The notes beneath the pieces are model-generated. The model saw nothing but the letters and a program-made list of their open reading frames with translations, was not told where the DNA came from and ran no database searches. Made by a program: the position numbers and the translations under genes. Positions 21,603 to 31,168 of a DNA stretch of 64,000 nt are shown here, piece after piece. Origin of the DNA: Phenylobacterium hankyongense (lineage in GTDB: Bacteria; Pseudomonadota; Alphaproteobacteria; Caulobacterales; Caulobacteraceae); NCBI RefSeq assembly GCF_003254505.1, contig NZ_QFYP01000001.1, positions 418,001 to 482,000 of the forward strand. Reading direction: 5' to 3'. Positions within the stretch are counted from its first letter, which is position 1; each line of letters opens with the position of its first letter.

Positions 21603-22406
21603 TTACGCCGCCATCCGCGCCTTGAAGACGCCGTCGGGAAGCTTGGAGGCGCGGGCGGGGTGGATGAAGAAGTAGTCCTTCCACGGCAGGTCGAGCACCG
21701 GCGTGGTCCGCTCCTCCAGCCGGTCGCCGTTCAGCGCGAACATCCGGTAGCCGCGGTCGCGGAACAGCTTCACCACCGCCTCGGCCGAGCCGCCGAACCG
21801 GCCGGCGAGCATGGCCGGGTGAATCTCCAGCAATACGTGCGGCCGGTCGCGGTCGAGGATGCCGCCCGCGCCGGTGAGCGCCCGCTGCTCCGCGCCCTCG
21901 ATGTCCATGCGGATGAAGTCGACCTTGCCGATCCCCCGCTCGGCGCAGAAGCCGTCCAGGGTCACCACCGGCGTCGGCTGCAATGCCGAACCCTGGTCCT
22001 CGAGGTCCGGCCGCGCCGGGCCGTTGGGCGCGGTGTCGGCCACGTAGGCGTAGGACAGGCCCATGCGCCCGGAGAGCTTCTTGGGCGTCACCAGCAGCAT
22101 CTCGCCGGCGCGGTCGGAGACCGCGGCGTGGACCGGCGTCACCCGGTCGGCGATGCCGTGCCAGCGGATGCAGAGGTTCAGCACCTCGAAGGTGAAGGCC
22201 GACGGCTCGAAGGCGTAGATCAGCGCCCGGGGCGCCACCTGGGTCATGACGTAGGAGTGGCGCCCGTCGCTGGCGCCCACATGCAGGCAGACCGGGGCCC
22301 CGGAAAGCAGGTCGGCCAGGTAGGGCGTCTCAGGCTCGTGCTTCGCCCACTTCAGATTCCGCCGCCAGGCCCGGAAGGCATGACCGAGCACGCGTAGCGA
22401 AGCCAT
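21603..22406 (-). CDS. FkbM family SAM-dependent methyltransferase
   Basis: The 267-residue protein has the FkbM pattern: CLHVGASDGRHSYVM (SAM-binding loop), IYAFEPSAFTFEVL, VDFIRMDIEGAEQRAL and HVLLEIHPAML. FkbM enzymes O-methylate sugars or polyketide-type hydroxyls; the target is unknown. The start at 22406 (MASLRV) is supported by GAGAGGTGAG upstream. It follows ubiG on the same strand with a short gap. Confidence 0.88.
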   Translation of the reverse strand: MASLRVLGHAFRAWRRNLKWAKHEPETPYLADLLSGAPVCLHVGASDGRHSYVMTQVAPRALIYAFEPSAFTFEVLNLCIRWHGIADRVTPVHAAVSDRAGEMLLVTPKKLSGRMGLSYAYVADTAPNGPARPDLEDQGSALQPTPVVTLDGFCAERGIGKVDFIRMDIEGAEQRALTGAGGILDRDRPHVLLEIHPAMLAGRFGGSAEAVVKLFRDRGYRMFALNGDRLEERTTPVLDLPWKDYFFIHPARASKLPDGVFKARMAA

Positions 22407-22440
22407 CCACTCACCTCTCACACGCCCCCGCGCCTGTCCT

Positions 22441-23199
22441 TTACGCTGCGTTGCGCACCACGGTCATCATGTAGTTGACGTCGGCGTCCCCGGACTGGGA
22501 CCAGCGGCCGGACAAGGGATCGAACGCCACCCCGAACGGGCCGTCGACGGCGACCGGCGCGCCCGCCAGAAAGCCGCGCAGCTCCTCGGGCTTCAGGAAC
22601 TTCCGCCAGTCGTGGGTGCCGGCCGGCAGCCAGCGCAGCACGTACTCGGCCCCGACCTTGGCGAGCGCGAACGCCTTCAGCGTCCGGTTCAGGGTGGCGA
22701 CGATCATCAACCCGCCGGGCTTCAGCAGCTGGGCGCAGCTGCGCAGGTAGTCGCCCGGGTCGGCCACGTGCTCGATCACCTCCATGTTGAGGATCACGTC
22801 GAACGCCCCTTCGCCGGCCGCCAGCAGGTCCTCGGCGGTGGAGCAGCGGTAGTCGATGACCAGGCCCTGCTCGGCGGCGTGGGCCGCGGCGGTGCCGATG
22901 TTCCGCGCCGAGGCGTCGACGCCCATGGTCTCGAAGCCGAGCCGGCTCATCGGCTCCGACAGGAGGCCGCCGCCGCAGCCGATGTCGAGCAGCCGCAGGC
23001 CCTCGAACGGCCTGCGCGCCGTCGGGTCGCGCTGGTAGTGGTGGAGGACCTGGTCGCGGATGAAGCCGAGCCGCACCGGATTGAACCTGTGCAAAGGCGC
23101 GAACTTGCCCTTCGGGTCCCACCATTCGGCGGCGATGCGCGAGAAGCGCTCGACCTCTGCAGGATCGATGCTCGATCGGGCGTGAGCTTGGGAAGTCAT
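22441..23199 (-). CDS. ubiG: Ubiquinone biosynthesis O-methyltransferase UbiG
   Basis: UbiG carries out both O-methylations in ubiquinone synthesis. The 252-residue product has the family N-terminus [37 protein letters not shown] motif [16 protein letters not shown], and [13 protein letters not shown]. Length and pattern match the family closely. It is divergent from lysC, an arrangement common in Caulobacteraceae. GAGAGGGC precedes the ATG. Confidence 0.96.
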   Translation of the reverse strand: MTSQAHARSSIDPAEVERFSRIAAEWWDPKGKFAPLHRFNPVRLGFIRDQVLHHYQRDPTARRPFEGLRLLDIGCGGGLLSEPMSRLGFETMGVDASARNIGTAAAHAAEQGLVIDYRCSTAEDLLAAGEGAFDVILNMEVIEHVADPGDYLRSCAQLLKPGGLMIVATLNRTLKAFALAKVGAEYVLRWLPAGTHDWRKFLKPEELRGFLAGAPVAVDGPFGVAFDPLSGRWSQSGDADVNYMMTVVRNAA

Positions 23200-23320
23200 G
23201 CCCTCTCATAACCCCCCGGGGCCGCCGCGCGAAGCGGAGAGGCCGTTGCGGGGTGCGGATAGCGCCGCTAGAAGGCAGCGCCCTTCGGGGGCGCAGCAAC
23301 AGAGTCCCTCAGTAAGACCC

Positions 23321-24571
23321 ATGTCCCGGCTGGTGATGAAATTCGGCGGCACCTCGGTGGCCGACCTGGAACGCATCCGTCGCGTCGCCCGGCTGGTGAA
23401 CGCCGAGGTCGAGGCGGGCCACAAGGTCGCCGTGGTGGTCTCCGCCATGGCCGGCAAGACCAATGAGCTGGTCGCCTGGACCGACGGCGCCGGCCAGGCC
23501 GCACAAGGCATCGCCCCCTCCGACGACGAATACGACGTGGTGGTGGCCTCCGGCGAGCAGGTGACCGCCGGCCTGCTGTCGATGACGCTGCGCAACATGG
23601 GGATCGACGCCAAGTCCTGGATGGGCTGGCAGATCCCGATCATCGCCGACGACGCCCATGGCCGCTCGCGCATCGACGACATCGAGCCGGAGAAGCTCGC
23701 CGCCGCCATGGACGGCGGCCAGGTGGCGGTGATCGCCGGCTTCCAAGGGGTCACCCGGGACGGCCGCATCGCCACCCTCGGCCGCGGCGGCTCCGACACC
23801 AGCGCGGTGGCCATCGCCGCGGCGCTGAAGGCCATCCGCTGCGACATCTACACCGACGTCGACGGCGTCTACACCACCGACCCGCGTATCGAATCCAAGG
23901 CCCGGCGGCTGTCCAAGATCTCCTACGAAGAGATGCTGGAAATGGCCTCGCTGGGGGCCAAGGTGCTGCAGACCCGTTCGGTCGAGCTCGCCATGGCGCA
24001 AAAGGTGCCGGTGCGGGTCCTTTCAAGTTTCGTCGAGCCGGGCGAAGCCCCAGGCCAGGGCACCATCGTCTGCGACGAGGAGGAAATCATGGAGAAGCGG
24101 ATCGTGAGCGGCGTGGCCTACAGCCGCGACGAGGCGAAGATCAGCCTCTTCGGCCTGCCCGACCATCCGGGCGTGTCGTCGGTGATCTTCGGCCGGCTGG
24201 CCGACGCCAACGTCAACGTGGACATGATCGTCCAGAGCCATGCCCGCACCCAGGACACGGCGAACATGGAGTTCACCGTCGGCAAGCGCGACGCCGCCCG
24301 CGCCGTGGAGATCGTCCGCGCCGCCCAGGCCGAGATCGGCTTCGACGACGTGGCGGTGAACGAGGACGTGGCCAAGGTCTCGGTGATCGGGGTCGGCATG
24401 CGCAGCCACACCGGCGTCGCCAAGTCGATGTTCAGCGCGCTGGCCGAAAAGGGCGTCAACATCCAGGTGATCTCCACCTCGGAGATCAAGATCAGCGTGC
24501 TGATCGACGCCGCCTACACCGAGCTCGCCGTGCGCGCCCTGCACGCGGCGTATGGTTTGGACCAGCTCTAG
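23321..24571 (+). CDS. lysC: Aspartate kinase LysC
   Basis: Aspartate kinase makes aspartyl phosphate, the first step to lysine, threonine and methionine. The 416-residue protein starts at MSRLVMKFGGTSVADLERI, has the catalytic RDGRIATLGRGGSDTSAVA and DVDGVYTTDPR motifs, and ends in two ACT domains (KISLFGLPDHPGV and KVSVIGVGMRSHTGV) that bind lysine/threonine for feedback. The start is the ATG just before the conserved N-terminus. Its stop codon overlaps that of the convergent MFS gene. Confidence 0.97.
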   Translation: MSRLVMKFGGTSVADLERIRRVARLVNAEVEAGHKVAVVVSAMAGKTNELVAWTDGAGQAAQGIAPSDDEYDVVVASGEQVTAGLLSMTLRNMGIDAKSWMGWQIPIIADDAHGRSRIDDIEPEKLAAAMDGGQVAVIAGFQGVTRDGRIATLGRGGSDTSAVAIAAALKAIRCDIYTDVDGVYTTDPRIESKARRLSKISYEEMLEMASLGAKVLQTRSVELAMAQKVPVRVLSSFVEPGEAPGQGTIVCDEEEIMEKRIVSGVAYSRDEAKISLFGLPDHPGVSSVIFGRLADANVNVDMIVQSHARTQDTANMEFTVGKRDAARAVEIVRAAQAEIGFDDVAVNEDVAKVSVIGVGMRSHTGVAKSMFSALAEKGVNIQVISTSEIKISVLIDAAYTELAVRALHAAYGLDQL

Positions 24572-26037
24572 GCCCGCGCGACCTCCGCCCGGCCGGTCAT
24601 CCGGAAGGCGGCCCAGGCGCCGGCGAGCGCCAGCGGCAGGACGGCGGCGAACACCCAGACCGCCGCGGTCCGCGCGCTCTCGACCGTCAGGCCCGCCGAG
24701 AAGCCCGCCAGGTTGGCCGCCGCGCCGGAGATCGCCGCGCCGGCCGCGGCGCCGGTCTGGCGCACCGCGGTGATCGCCGAGGAGCCGATCGCCCGGTCCT
24801 CGTCGGACAAGGCGGCCATCAGCCGGCGGCTCATGAAGCTCCACGACCAGCCGAACGCCGCGCCCAGCAGGGCTCCGCCCACCAGCACCCAGACCAGCGA
24901 CACGCTGGGCATCGCCCACGCCAGGATCACCAGGCTCACCGGCACGCTCAGCGCGCCGATCCGCACCCAGCGGGCGTCCCAGACCCCCGAGGCGCCCGCC
25001 ACCGCCAGCGCCGCCACGGTCCAGGCCAGCGACTCCGCGCCGATGGCGTAGCCGGCCCACAGCGGCGACAGGCCGGCGAGCTTCTGCAGGATCGGCGGCC
25101 CGTAGATGGCGAACCCCATCGAGGCGGCGGTGAGCGCGAACATCGCCGCATAGCCGGAGCCGCAGATGGTGGCGAGGTCGCCGGCCTTGTGCGGCAGCAG
25201 GCGCACGCGGGCGCGGTCGTCGATCCGCAGCACCAGCACCAGCACCGCCAGCCCGACCGCCGCCAGGCCGAGCGACAGGACCGCCCCATGGGTGATGTCG
25301 GCCACCGCGATGGCGCTGACGCCCAGCCCCAGCACCCCGAGTTGCAGCCAGGGGACGCCCGGCCCGCCGGCGGTCTTCGTCGAGCCGGTCAGCAGGAACG
25401 GCGCGGCGGCGCTGAACGCCAGGGCCTGGGCCGCGAACAGCCAAAACACGCCCCGCCAGTCGCCGCCCTGCGCGAACAGCCCGCCCACCAGCGGGCCGAG
25501 CAGGGTCGCCACGCCCCAGACCCCGGATACGGCGGCGAACACCCGCGCCAGGTGCCGCTCGGGGAACAAGAGCGCGATGGCCACCATGGCGAAGCCGGAG
25601 ATCCAGCCCGAGCCCAGGCCCTGGACCAGCCGCCCGGCCAGGAAAATCCCCACGTCCGGCGCGGCCGCGCTCATCACGCAGCCCACCACGGTGACGAGGC
25701 CCGCCAGCGCGGTCGCCGAGCCCAGGCCGATCAGCTGCGACAGCCGCCCGGCGCTGGCCCCCGCCAGGATCGCGCCGACCAGGAAACCGGCGGTCGCCCA
25801 GCTGAAATAGCCGTAGCCGCCGAGCTCCGCGCCGACGCTCGGCATGATGGTCGCCGTCACCAGGCTGTCAGCGGCGTTCAGCCAGACCCCCAGGCAGATC
25901 AGCGCAAACCGCGGCAGCCGCCCGTCGGCCAGCAGGTCGGCCCAGCCGGCGGCCGGCGGAGCTTCCACGCGCCCGTCATCACCCGGCTCGTCATCACCCG
26001 GCTCGTCCGGGCGACCCATCCCTATGTCGCTCTTCAT
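24568..26037 (-). CDS. MFS family efflux transporter
   Basis: About 14 hydrophobic segments, a SGRLVQGLGSGW-like motif (FLAGRLVQGLGSGWISGF) and the motif A region between helices 2 and 3 mark a 14-TMS drug:H+ antiporter of the EmrB/SMR type. Substrate unknown. The first ~22 residues (GRPDEPGDDEPGDD region) are encoded by a dispersed repeat (25975-26030), so the annotated ATG at 26037 may be false; a GTG at about 25970, just after the repeat, would give a more usual N-terminus. It lies 34 bases after the P450 gene on the same strand, so the two may be co-transcribed. It shares its stop region with lysC. Confidence 0.88.
   Translation of the reverse strand: MKSDIGMGRPDEPGDDEPGDDGRVEAPPAAGWADLLADGRLPRFALICLGVWLNAADSLVTATIMPSVGAELGGYGYFSWATAGFLVGAILAGASAGRLSQLIGLGSATALAGLVTVVGCVMSAAAPDVGIFLAGRLVQGLGSGWISGFAMVAIALLFPERHLARVFAAVSGVWGVATLLGPLVGGLFAQGGDWRGVFWLFAAQALAFSAAAPFLLTGSTKTAGGPGVPWLQLGVLGLGVSAIAVADITHGAVLSLGLAAVGLAVLVLVLRIDDRARVRLLPHKAGDLATICGSGYAAMFALTAASMGFAIYGPPILQKLAGLSPLWAGYAIGAESLAWTVAALAVAGASGVWDARWVRIGALSVPVSLVILAWAMPSVSLVWVLVGGALLGAAFGWSWSFMSRRLMAALSDEDRAIGSSAITAVRQTGAAAGAAISGAAANLAGFSAGLTVESARTAAVWVFAAVLPLALAGAWAAFRMTGRAEVARA
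25975..26030. repeat. Dispersed palindromic repeat, family R3, overlapping MFS start
   Basis: It contains a 15-base direct repeat, GTCATCACCCGGCTC, twice in a row (25975-25989, 25990-26004), followed by GTCCGGGCGACCCATCCC. The latter matches the reverse complement of 48018-48051 and part of 44521-44546. The repeat covers the 5' end of the MFS gene and encodes EPGDD twice. Confidence 0.75.
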
Positions 26038-26071
26038 CGACTGAGGCTTGTGCGTCCGGGTCCGGGAAACC

Positions 26072-27454
26072 TCAAGCGCGCGGCAGGCGCAGGGTCATCG
26101 GCATGCCGCCCTGCGGCCGCATGGAGACCCGCACCAGCGGCCGGATCCGATGGCCGGGGTCCGGTTCCAGCACCGCGCCGCGGACCAGGGTCGCCAGCAC
26201 CGCCACCGCCTCCATCATCGCGAACCCCTGGCCGATGCAGACCCGCGGCCCGCCGCCGAACGGCAGGTAGGCGAACCGCGGCCGCTCGGCGCTCTCCTCC
26301 GGCCCGAACCGCGAGGGGTCGAAGGCGTCGGGGTCGCGCCACAGCCGCCGGTGCCGGTGCAGGGCGTAGATCGGGATGAAGATGAAGGTCCCGGCCTTGA
26401 CCGGGTGGCCGCCGGCCACGGTGTCGGTCCCGCACATCCGGCTCATGATCGGCAGCGAGGGATAGAGCCGCATGGCCTCCTGCACGACGGTGCGGGTGAA
26501 GGTCAGCCGCTCCACGTGCTCCGGCGTGATCGTCGCCTCGCCGGCCACCGCCGCCACCTCCTCGCGCAGCCGCGCCGCAGTCGGGGCGTGCCGGCCCACC
26601 AGGTAGAGCGACCAGGTCAGGGCCAGCGCCGTCGTCTCGTGGCCGGCGCCGATGAAGGTCAGCAGGTTGTCGCGCAGCAGGCCGTCGTCCATCCGCCGGC
26701 CGCTCTCCGGGTCCTCCGCCGCCATCAGCAGGTCGACGAGGTCGCCGCGCGCCGCCTCGCGGCGCCTTCGCGCGATCATCCGGTCGACCATGGCCTTCAG
26801 GTAGACCAGCGCCCGCGAGCCGCGCGGGGCCAGCGCCACCCGGGTCCACAGCGGCCACTGCATGAGGTCGGCGGGCGTCACCCGGCCCAGCGTCTCCAGG
26901 TAGTCGGTGATCTTCTGGGTGGCGGCGCGCACGTCGATCCCCTCGCCGCCCGACAGCATGGTCTCCAGGATCACGTCGAAGGTGATGGCGGTCATCTCGG
27001 TGGCGATGTCGAGCCGCGCCCCGTCGCCCCTCTCCCGCCAGCGGGCCAGCGCGCTTTCCGCCGCCTTGACCATGGTCGGCGTCATCGCCGCGATCGGCTC
27101 CGGGCGAAAGGCGGGGGCGGCGGCCCGCCGCTGCCAGCGCCAGTGCGCGCCGCGGGCGGTCAGCAGCCCCTCGCCCAGCGCGGGCTTGGTCACCCGCTCG
27201 AACATCCAGTCCTTCGGAAAGGCCTCGACCTTGTCCAGCAGGATGTCCTTCAGCATGGCCGGATCGGTGGCGTAGAGGAACCGCTGGCCGTTGTTCTCGC
27301 GGGCGAAGAACGGCTGCTCGTAGACCGCCCGCGGCCAGGCCTCGATGGGATTGTCCATCAGCGTCCAGAGCGCCCGGAAATAGGGCAGCGGCGCCTCCGG
27401 CGGGGTCACCGCGGGCGGGACGAACAGCGCCTGGTTTTCTTGCGCCTCGGTCAC
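26072..27454 (-). CDS. Cytochrome P450
   Basis: The 460-residue protein has the I-helix oxygen-binding motif GAGHETTAL, the K-helix ExxR in EAMRLYPSLP, and the heme-cysteine loop FGGGPRVCIG, so the heme thiolate ligand is intact. There is no N-terminal membrane anchor. The PERF-like region and overall shape resemble bacterial CYP4/CYP102-like class proteins; the exact CYP family and substrate are unknown, and no ferredoxin or reductase gene is adjacent. It starts at a GTG (27452-27454) with AGGA upstream. Followed by the MFS gene. Confidence 0.93.
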   Translation of the reverse strand: MTEAQENQALFVPPAVTPPEAPLPYFRALWTLMDNPIEAWPRAVYEQPFFARENNGQRFLYATDPAMLKDILLDKVEAFPKDWMFERVTKPALGEGLLTARGAHWRWQRRAAAPAFRPEPIAAMTPTMVKAAESALARWRERGDGARLDIATEMTAITFDVILETMLSGGEGIDVRAATQKITDYLETLGRVTPADLMQWPLWTRVALAPRGSRALVYLKAMVDRMIARRRREAARGDLVDLLMAAEDPESGRRMDDGLLRDNLLTFIGAGHETTALALTWSLYLVGRHAPTAARLREEVAAVAGEATITPEHVERLTFTRTVVQEAMRLYPSLPIMSRMCGTDTVAGGHPVKAGTFIFIPIYALHRHRRLWRDPDAFDPSRFGPEESAERPRFAYLPFGGGPRVCIGQGFAMMEAVAVLATLVRGAVLEPDPGHRIRPLVRVSMRPQGGMPMTLRLPRA

Positions 27455-27578
27455 CTGGCCGATCCTAGCGGCGGCGGGAGCGGCCCGCCATATGCGGCGC
27501 AGGACAAGGGCGCGCCAATCGACGCAAGCACCCCCTTTCCGTCTGCGTTCGTAAAGATAAAGCTGTTAGGGAGCGGCG

Positions 27579-27628
27579 GGACTATTCTAGCGCCGATGGC
27601 GGGGGCCGTACGGCGGCGAAAATAGTCC
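27579..27628. promoter_or_regulatory. Inverted repeat in the P450/ptsP divergent region
   Basis: GGACTATT (27579-27586) and AATAGTCC (27621-27628) form an 8-bp inverted repeat with partly matching flanks (TAGCGCCG and CGGCGGCGAA), 60-110 bases before the ptsP start. It could be an operator or a 5'-leader stem-loop; no known consensus is recognised. Confidence 0.35.
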
Positions 27629-27687
27629 AACGATGGAAACACGAGGTGGCGTAAGGCCGCCTCAGGGACGGGAGCAAACGCCGGCAG

Positions 27688-29952
27688 ATGCCGATTTCGG
27701 GCGTGGCGATCAGGGGACAGCGGAGCCTGCTGCGGCAGATCCGCGAGGCGCTGGCCGGCGGCGGTCCCGCCCAGCAGCGCCTCGACATGGTCGTGCGCAT
27801 CATCGCCCGCTCGATGGTCGCCGAGGTCTGCTCGCTCTACATGCGCCGCTCCGGCGGCGAGATGGAGCTGTTCGCCACCGAAGGCCTCGATCCGAAGGCC
27901 GTCCACGTCACCCGCATGAAGCCGAGCGAAGGCCTGGTCGGCGAGATCATGCGCCTGGGCCGGCCGCTCAACCTGTCCGACGCCCCCGAGCACCCGGCCT
28001 TCTCCTACCGGCCGGAGACCGGCGAAGACCCTTACCACGCCTTCCTCGGCGTCCCCCTGCTGCGCGGCGGCCGGGCCATCGGCGTGCTGGTGGTCCAGAA
28101 CCGCACCGAGCGCGGCTACACCGAGGACGAGGTCGAGGACCTGCAGATCGTCGCCATGGTGCTGGCCGAGATGGTGGCCGGCGGCGAGCTGATCACCGAG
28201 GAGGAGCTGAAGGGCGTCGAGATCGCCCCGCACCGCCCCGAGCGGCTGAAGGGCTCCAAGTTCGCCGACGGCCTGGCCTATGGCGTCGTGGTGCTGCACG
28301 AGCGCCCGGTCGCGCCCTCGCAGCTGCTGTCGGAGGACGTGGTCGCCGAGGAGGCGCGGCTGAAGACCGCCGTCACCGCCCTGCAGGCCCAGATCGACAC
28401 CATGCTGGAGGGCCAGCACGGCCTGGTCGAGGCCTCATACGAGGTGCTCGAGACCTACCGCATGTTCGCCCACGACCGCGGCTGGAACCGGTCGCTGGAG
28501 GACGCGGTGCGCAACGGCCTCACCGCCGAGGCCTCGGTCGAGCGGGTCCGCTCCGAGCACCGCGCCCGCCTGGGCCAGGCCCGCGACCCCTACCTGCGCG
28601 AACGCCTGCACGACCTGGAGGACCTCAACGACCGCCTGCTGCGCCACCTGAGCGGCGACGGCCACGTGGCCCGCGACCTGCCCGAGAACGCCATCCTGAT
28701 CGCCCGCAACCTCGGGCCCGCCGACATCCTGGAATACGACCGCACCCGCCTGCGCGGCATCCTGCTGGAGGAAGGCTCGGCGGCCAGCCACGCCGGCATC
28801 GTCGCCCGCGCCCTCGACATCCCCTGCGTCGGCCGGCTCTCGGGCCTGCGCGACCGGGTGTCGGAAGGCGACCCGGTGATCGTCGACGCGGAAACCGGCG
28901 AGGCCTACCTGCGGCCGCGCGCCGACGTGGTGAAGGCCATCCAGGCCCGCATCGACGTCCGCGCCCAGCGCCGCGCCGAGTTCGCCAAGCTGCGCGACAC
29001 CCCGGCCTTCACCCGCGACGGCGCGAAGATCACCCTGCTGATGAACGCCGGCCTCGACGTCGACCTCGACATCCTGGCGGAGACCGGGGCGGAGGGCATC
29101 GGCCTGTTCCGCACCGAGTTCCAGTTCATGGTCGCCGAGGAGATGCCGCGCTTCAACGCCCAGACCGCCCTCTATGGCCGGGTGATGGACGCCGCCGGCG
29201 ACCTGCCGGTCACCTTCCGCACCCTCGACCTCGGCGGCGACAAGGTGCTGCCCTACCTGGAGGCCGAGCGGGAGGACAATCCGGCGCTCGGCTGGCGCGC
29301 CATCCGCATGGGCCTCGACCGCCCCGCCCTGCTGCGGCTGCAGCTGCGCGCCCTGATCGCCGCGGCCCGCGGCCGGGAGTTGCGGGTGATGTTCCCGCTG
29401 GTCGCCAGCGTCGACGAATTCCGCGCCGCCCGCGCCCTGGTCGACGTGGAGATCGCCTGGGCCCAGCGCCGCGGCCGCAAGGCGCCCTCGCGCCTGGACG
29501 TCGGCGCGATGATCGAGGCGCCGTCGCTGATCTGGCACCTGGACGCCCTGCTGCCGATGACCGACTTCGTCTCGGTCGGCACCAACGACCTGATGCAGTA
29601 CCTGTTCGCCGCCGACCGCGGGAACCCGCGGGTGTCGGAGCGCTACGATCCGCTGTCGCCGCCGGCCCTGCGGGCGCTGGAAACCATCCAGCGCGCCTGC
29701 GCCGAGACCGGCACCCCGGTCAGCGTCTGCGGCGAGATGGCCGGGCGGCCGTTGGAGGCCTTCGCCCTGGTCGCCCTGGGCTTCGAACGGCTGTCGATGC
29801 CGCCGGCCGGGGTCGGGCCGGTGAAGCAGATGGTGCTTTCCTGCGACCGCGAGGCTGCCCGGCGCGGCGTGTCGGCGCTGCTGAAACAGGGGGCCGGTTC
29901 CGTTCGCAACGAAATTGAAACCCTGGCGCGTAAAATCTACTTGGCCGTCTGA
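27688..29952 (+). CDS. ptsP: Phosphoenolpyruvate-protein phosphotransferase PtsP (EI-Ntr)
   Basis: PtsP passes phosphate from PEP to NPr in the nitrogen-related PTS, which in alphaproteobacteria feeds into (p)ppGpp and cell-cycle control. The 754-residue product has an N-terminal GAF domain (about 20-165), the phosphohistidine domain with EEGSAASHAGIVARAL, and the C-terminal PEP-binding TIM barrel with GIGLFRTEFQFM, LRVMFPLVAS and SVCGEMAG. The length is right for the GAF-containing form. GGGAG lies about ten bases before the ATG. Confidence 0.96.
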   Translation: MPISGVAIRGQRSLLRQIREALAGGGPAQQRLDMVVRIIARSMVAEVCSLYMRRSGGEMELFATEGLDPKAVHVTRMKPSEGLVGEIMRLGRPLNLSDAPEHPAFSYRPETGEDPYHAFLGVPLLRGGRAIGVLVVQNRTERGYTEDEVEDLQIVAMVLAEMVAGGELITEEELKGVEIAPHRPERLKGSKFADGLAYGVVVLHERPVAPSQLLSEDVVAEEARLKTAVTALQAQIDTMLEGQHGLVEASYEVLETYRMFAHDRGWNRSLEDAVRNGLTAEASVERVRSEHRARLGQARDPYLRERLHDLEDLNDRLLRHLSGDGHVARDLPENAILIARNLGPADILEYDRTRLRGILLEEGSAASHAGIVARALDIPCVGRLSGLRDRVSEGDPVIVDAETGEAYLRPRADVVKAIQARIDVRAQRRAEFAKLRDTPAFTRDGAKITLLMNAGLDVDLDILAETGAEGIGLFRTEFQFMVAEEMPRFNAQTALYGRVMDAAGDLPVTFRTLDLGGDKVLPYLEAEREDNPALGWRAIRMGLDRPALLRLQLRALIAAARGRELRVMFPLVASVDEFRAARALVDVEIAWAQRRGRKAPSRLDVGAMIEAPSLIWHLDALLPMTDFVSVGTNDLMQYLFAADRGNPRVSERYDPLSPPALRALETIQRACAETGTPVSVCGEMAGRPLEAFALVALGFERLSMPPAGVGPVKQMVLSCDREAARRGVSALLKQGAGSVRNEIETLARKIYLAV

Positions 29953-30103
29953 GGAGATGCGGACGGTGCGTGACCCAATACCGCATTGAATACCACCGAG
30001 GCGCGTGTTACGAAGGATTAACCTCTAAAATATCTGCAAATCTCCGGATCTAGCGCAGCCGTAGCGATCTCCGCACGGCGCAGGCTCAAGGGTGAGAGTG
30101 GCC

Positions 30104-31108
30104 ATGCCGCTTGATACTGGTGGCATTACTGATCTCCATCGGCGCGCCGAAGACGGCCGCGCCCCTGATCTGAACGCGTCCAATGAATCCTACGCGCCGA
30201 CGCTCCATTCCGGCGCCGATATTGGCCAGGCCCTGCGCGCCGTCCGGGAATCCCGCGGCCTGACCCTGGAAGACCTCGCCGAGATCACCCGCGTGCGCCG
30301 CGCCTACCTGGCGGCCATCGAGGAGCTGCGGCTGGAGCTGCTGCCGTCGCGGCCCTTCACCATCGGCTACATCCGCGCCTACGCTTCGGCCCTGGGCCTC
30401 GACGCCGAGGTCGCGGTCGAGCGCTTCAAGGCCGACGAGCCGGTGCTCGACGAGCCCCTGCACGAACCGTTGGGCGTCCAGGAGGACCGTGACCCGCGGC
30501 TCACCGCCATCATCGCCGGCGGCTGCGTGATCATCGCCGCCATCGTGCTCTGGAACATCGCCCAGCGGGCGATGACCGAGAGCGCCCCGCCGTCGCCCAC
30601 CGCCCCGCAGGTCGCCGCCGCCCACGCCCTGGCCGCCGCCAAGGCCGGCCCGGTCTCGCTGGGCGCGCCGCTGCCGGCGCCGGTGGAATCCACCACCCCG
30701 CCGCCCTACGAGACGCCCGGCCTCGCCGAGGCCGCCACCGGCGCGGACGGCAAGATCACCCTGGACGGTCGCCCCAAGGTGCTCGACCACCTGACCGAGG
30801 CTCCGGCCGACGAGACCCTGACCCCGGTCTTCCAGGCCAAGGGGGCGATCTTCGGGGCCCCGCCCAGCCAGACCTCGGCCGTCACCGTCCAGGCGCTCAA
30901 GTCGGCGTCGATGATCGTCCGCGGCGCCGACGGCTCGGTCTATTTCGCCCGCCAGCTCGCCGCCGGCGAAGCCTACCGCGCCCCGCAGATCGGCGGCCTG
31001 ACCTTCGACGTCTCGACGCCGAACGCCTTCCAGGTCTTCGTCGGCGGCCAGTCCAAGGGCGTGCTGCCCTCGGCCCAGACCTCGGTGAGCGCGCTGGCCG
31101 GCGGCTGA
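30104..31108 (+). CDS. RodZ-like protein: helix-turn-helix, single membrane segment, DUF4115
   Basis: Layout of the 334-residue product: a Cro/Xre-type HTH_25 domain (about 40-100, ALRAVRESRGLTLEDLAEITRVRRAYL), one membrane helix (about 132-153, LTAIIAGGCVIIAAIVLW), a Pro/Ala-rich linker, and a C-terminal beta domain (SMIVRGADGSVYFARQL, DUF4115). This is the RodZ layout; RodZ links MreB to the elongation machinery. The neighbour ispG is a common RodZ-family context. ATG 30104 is chosen over an upstream GTG (30092) because AAGGGTGAG lies at the right distance. Confidence 0.85.
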   Translation: MPLDTGGITDLHRRAEDGRAPDLNASNESYAPTLHSGADIGQALRAVRESRGLTLEDLAEITRVRRAYLAAIEELRLELLPSRPFTIGYIRAYASALGLDAEVAVERFKADEPVLDEPLHEPLGVQEDRDPRLTAIIAGGCVIIAAIVLWNIAQRAMTESAPPSPTAPQVAAAHALAAAKAGPVSLGAPLPAPVESTTPPPYETPGLAEAATGADGKITLDGRPKVLDHLTEAPADETLTPVFQAKGAIFGAPPSQTSAVTVQALKSASMIVRGADGSVYFARQLAAGEAYRAPQIGGLTFDVSTPNAFQVFVGGQSKGVLPSAQTSVSALAGG

Positions 31109-31168
31109 GCCGCCGTCGTCGCGGCCGAGCTTGGGGTTTCGCCTGAAACCGCCTATTTTCCTGCTGTC

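Noticed and set aside
27633..29918. A 761-codon plus-strand frame overlapping ptsP
   Set aside because: It is a +1 shadow of ptsP with Arg/Pro-rich composition; ptsP itself has full domain motifs.
30015..30040. Possible CtrA box upstream of the RodZ-like gene (GGATTAACCTCTAAAATAT)
   Set aside because: The second half at N7 is AATA, too far from TTAA to support a call.
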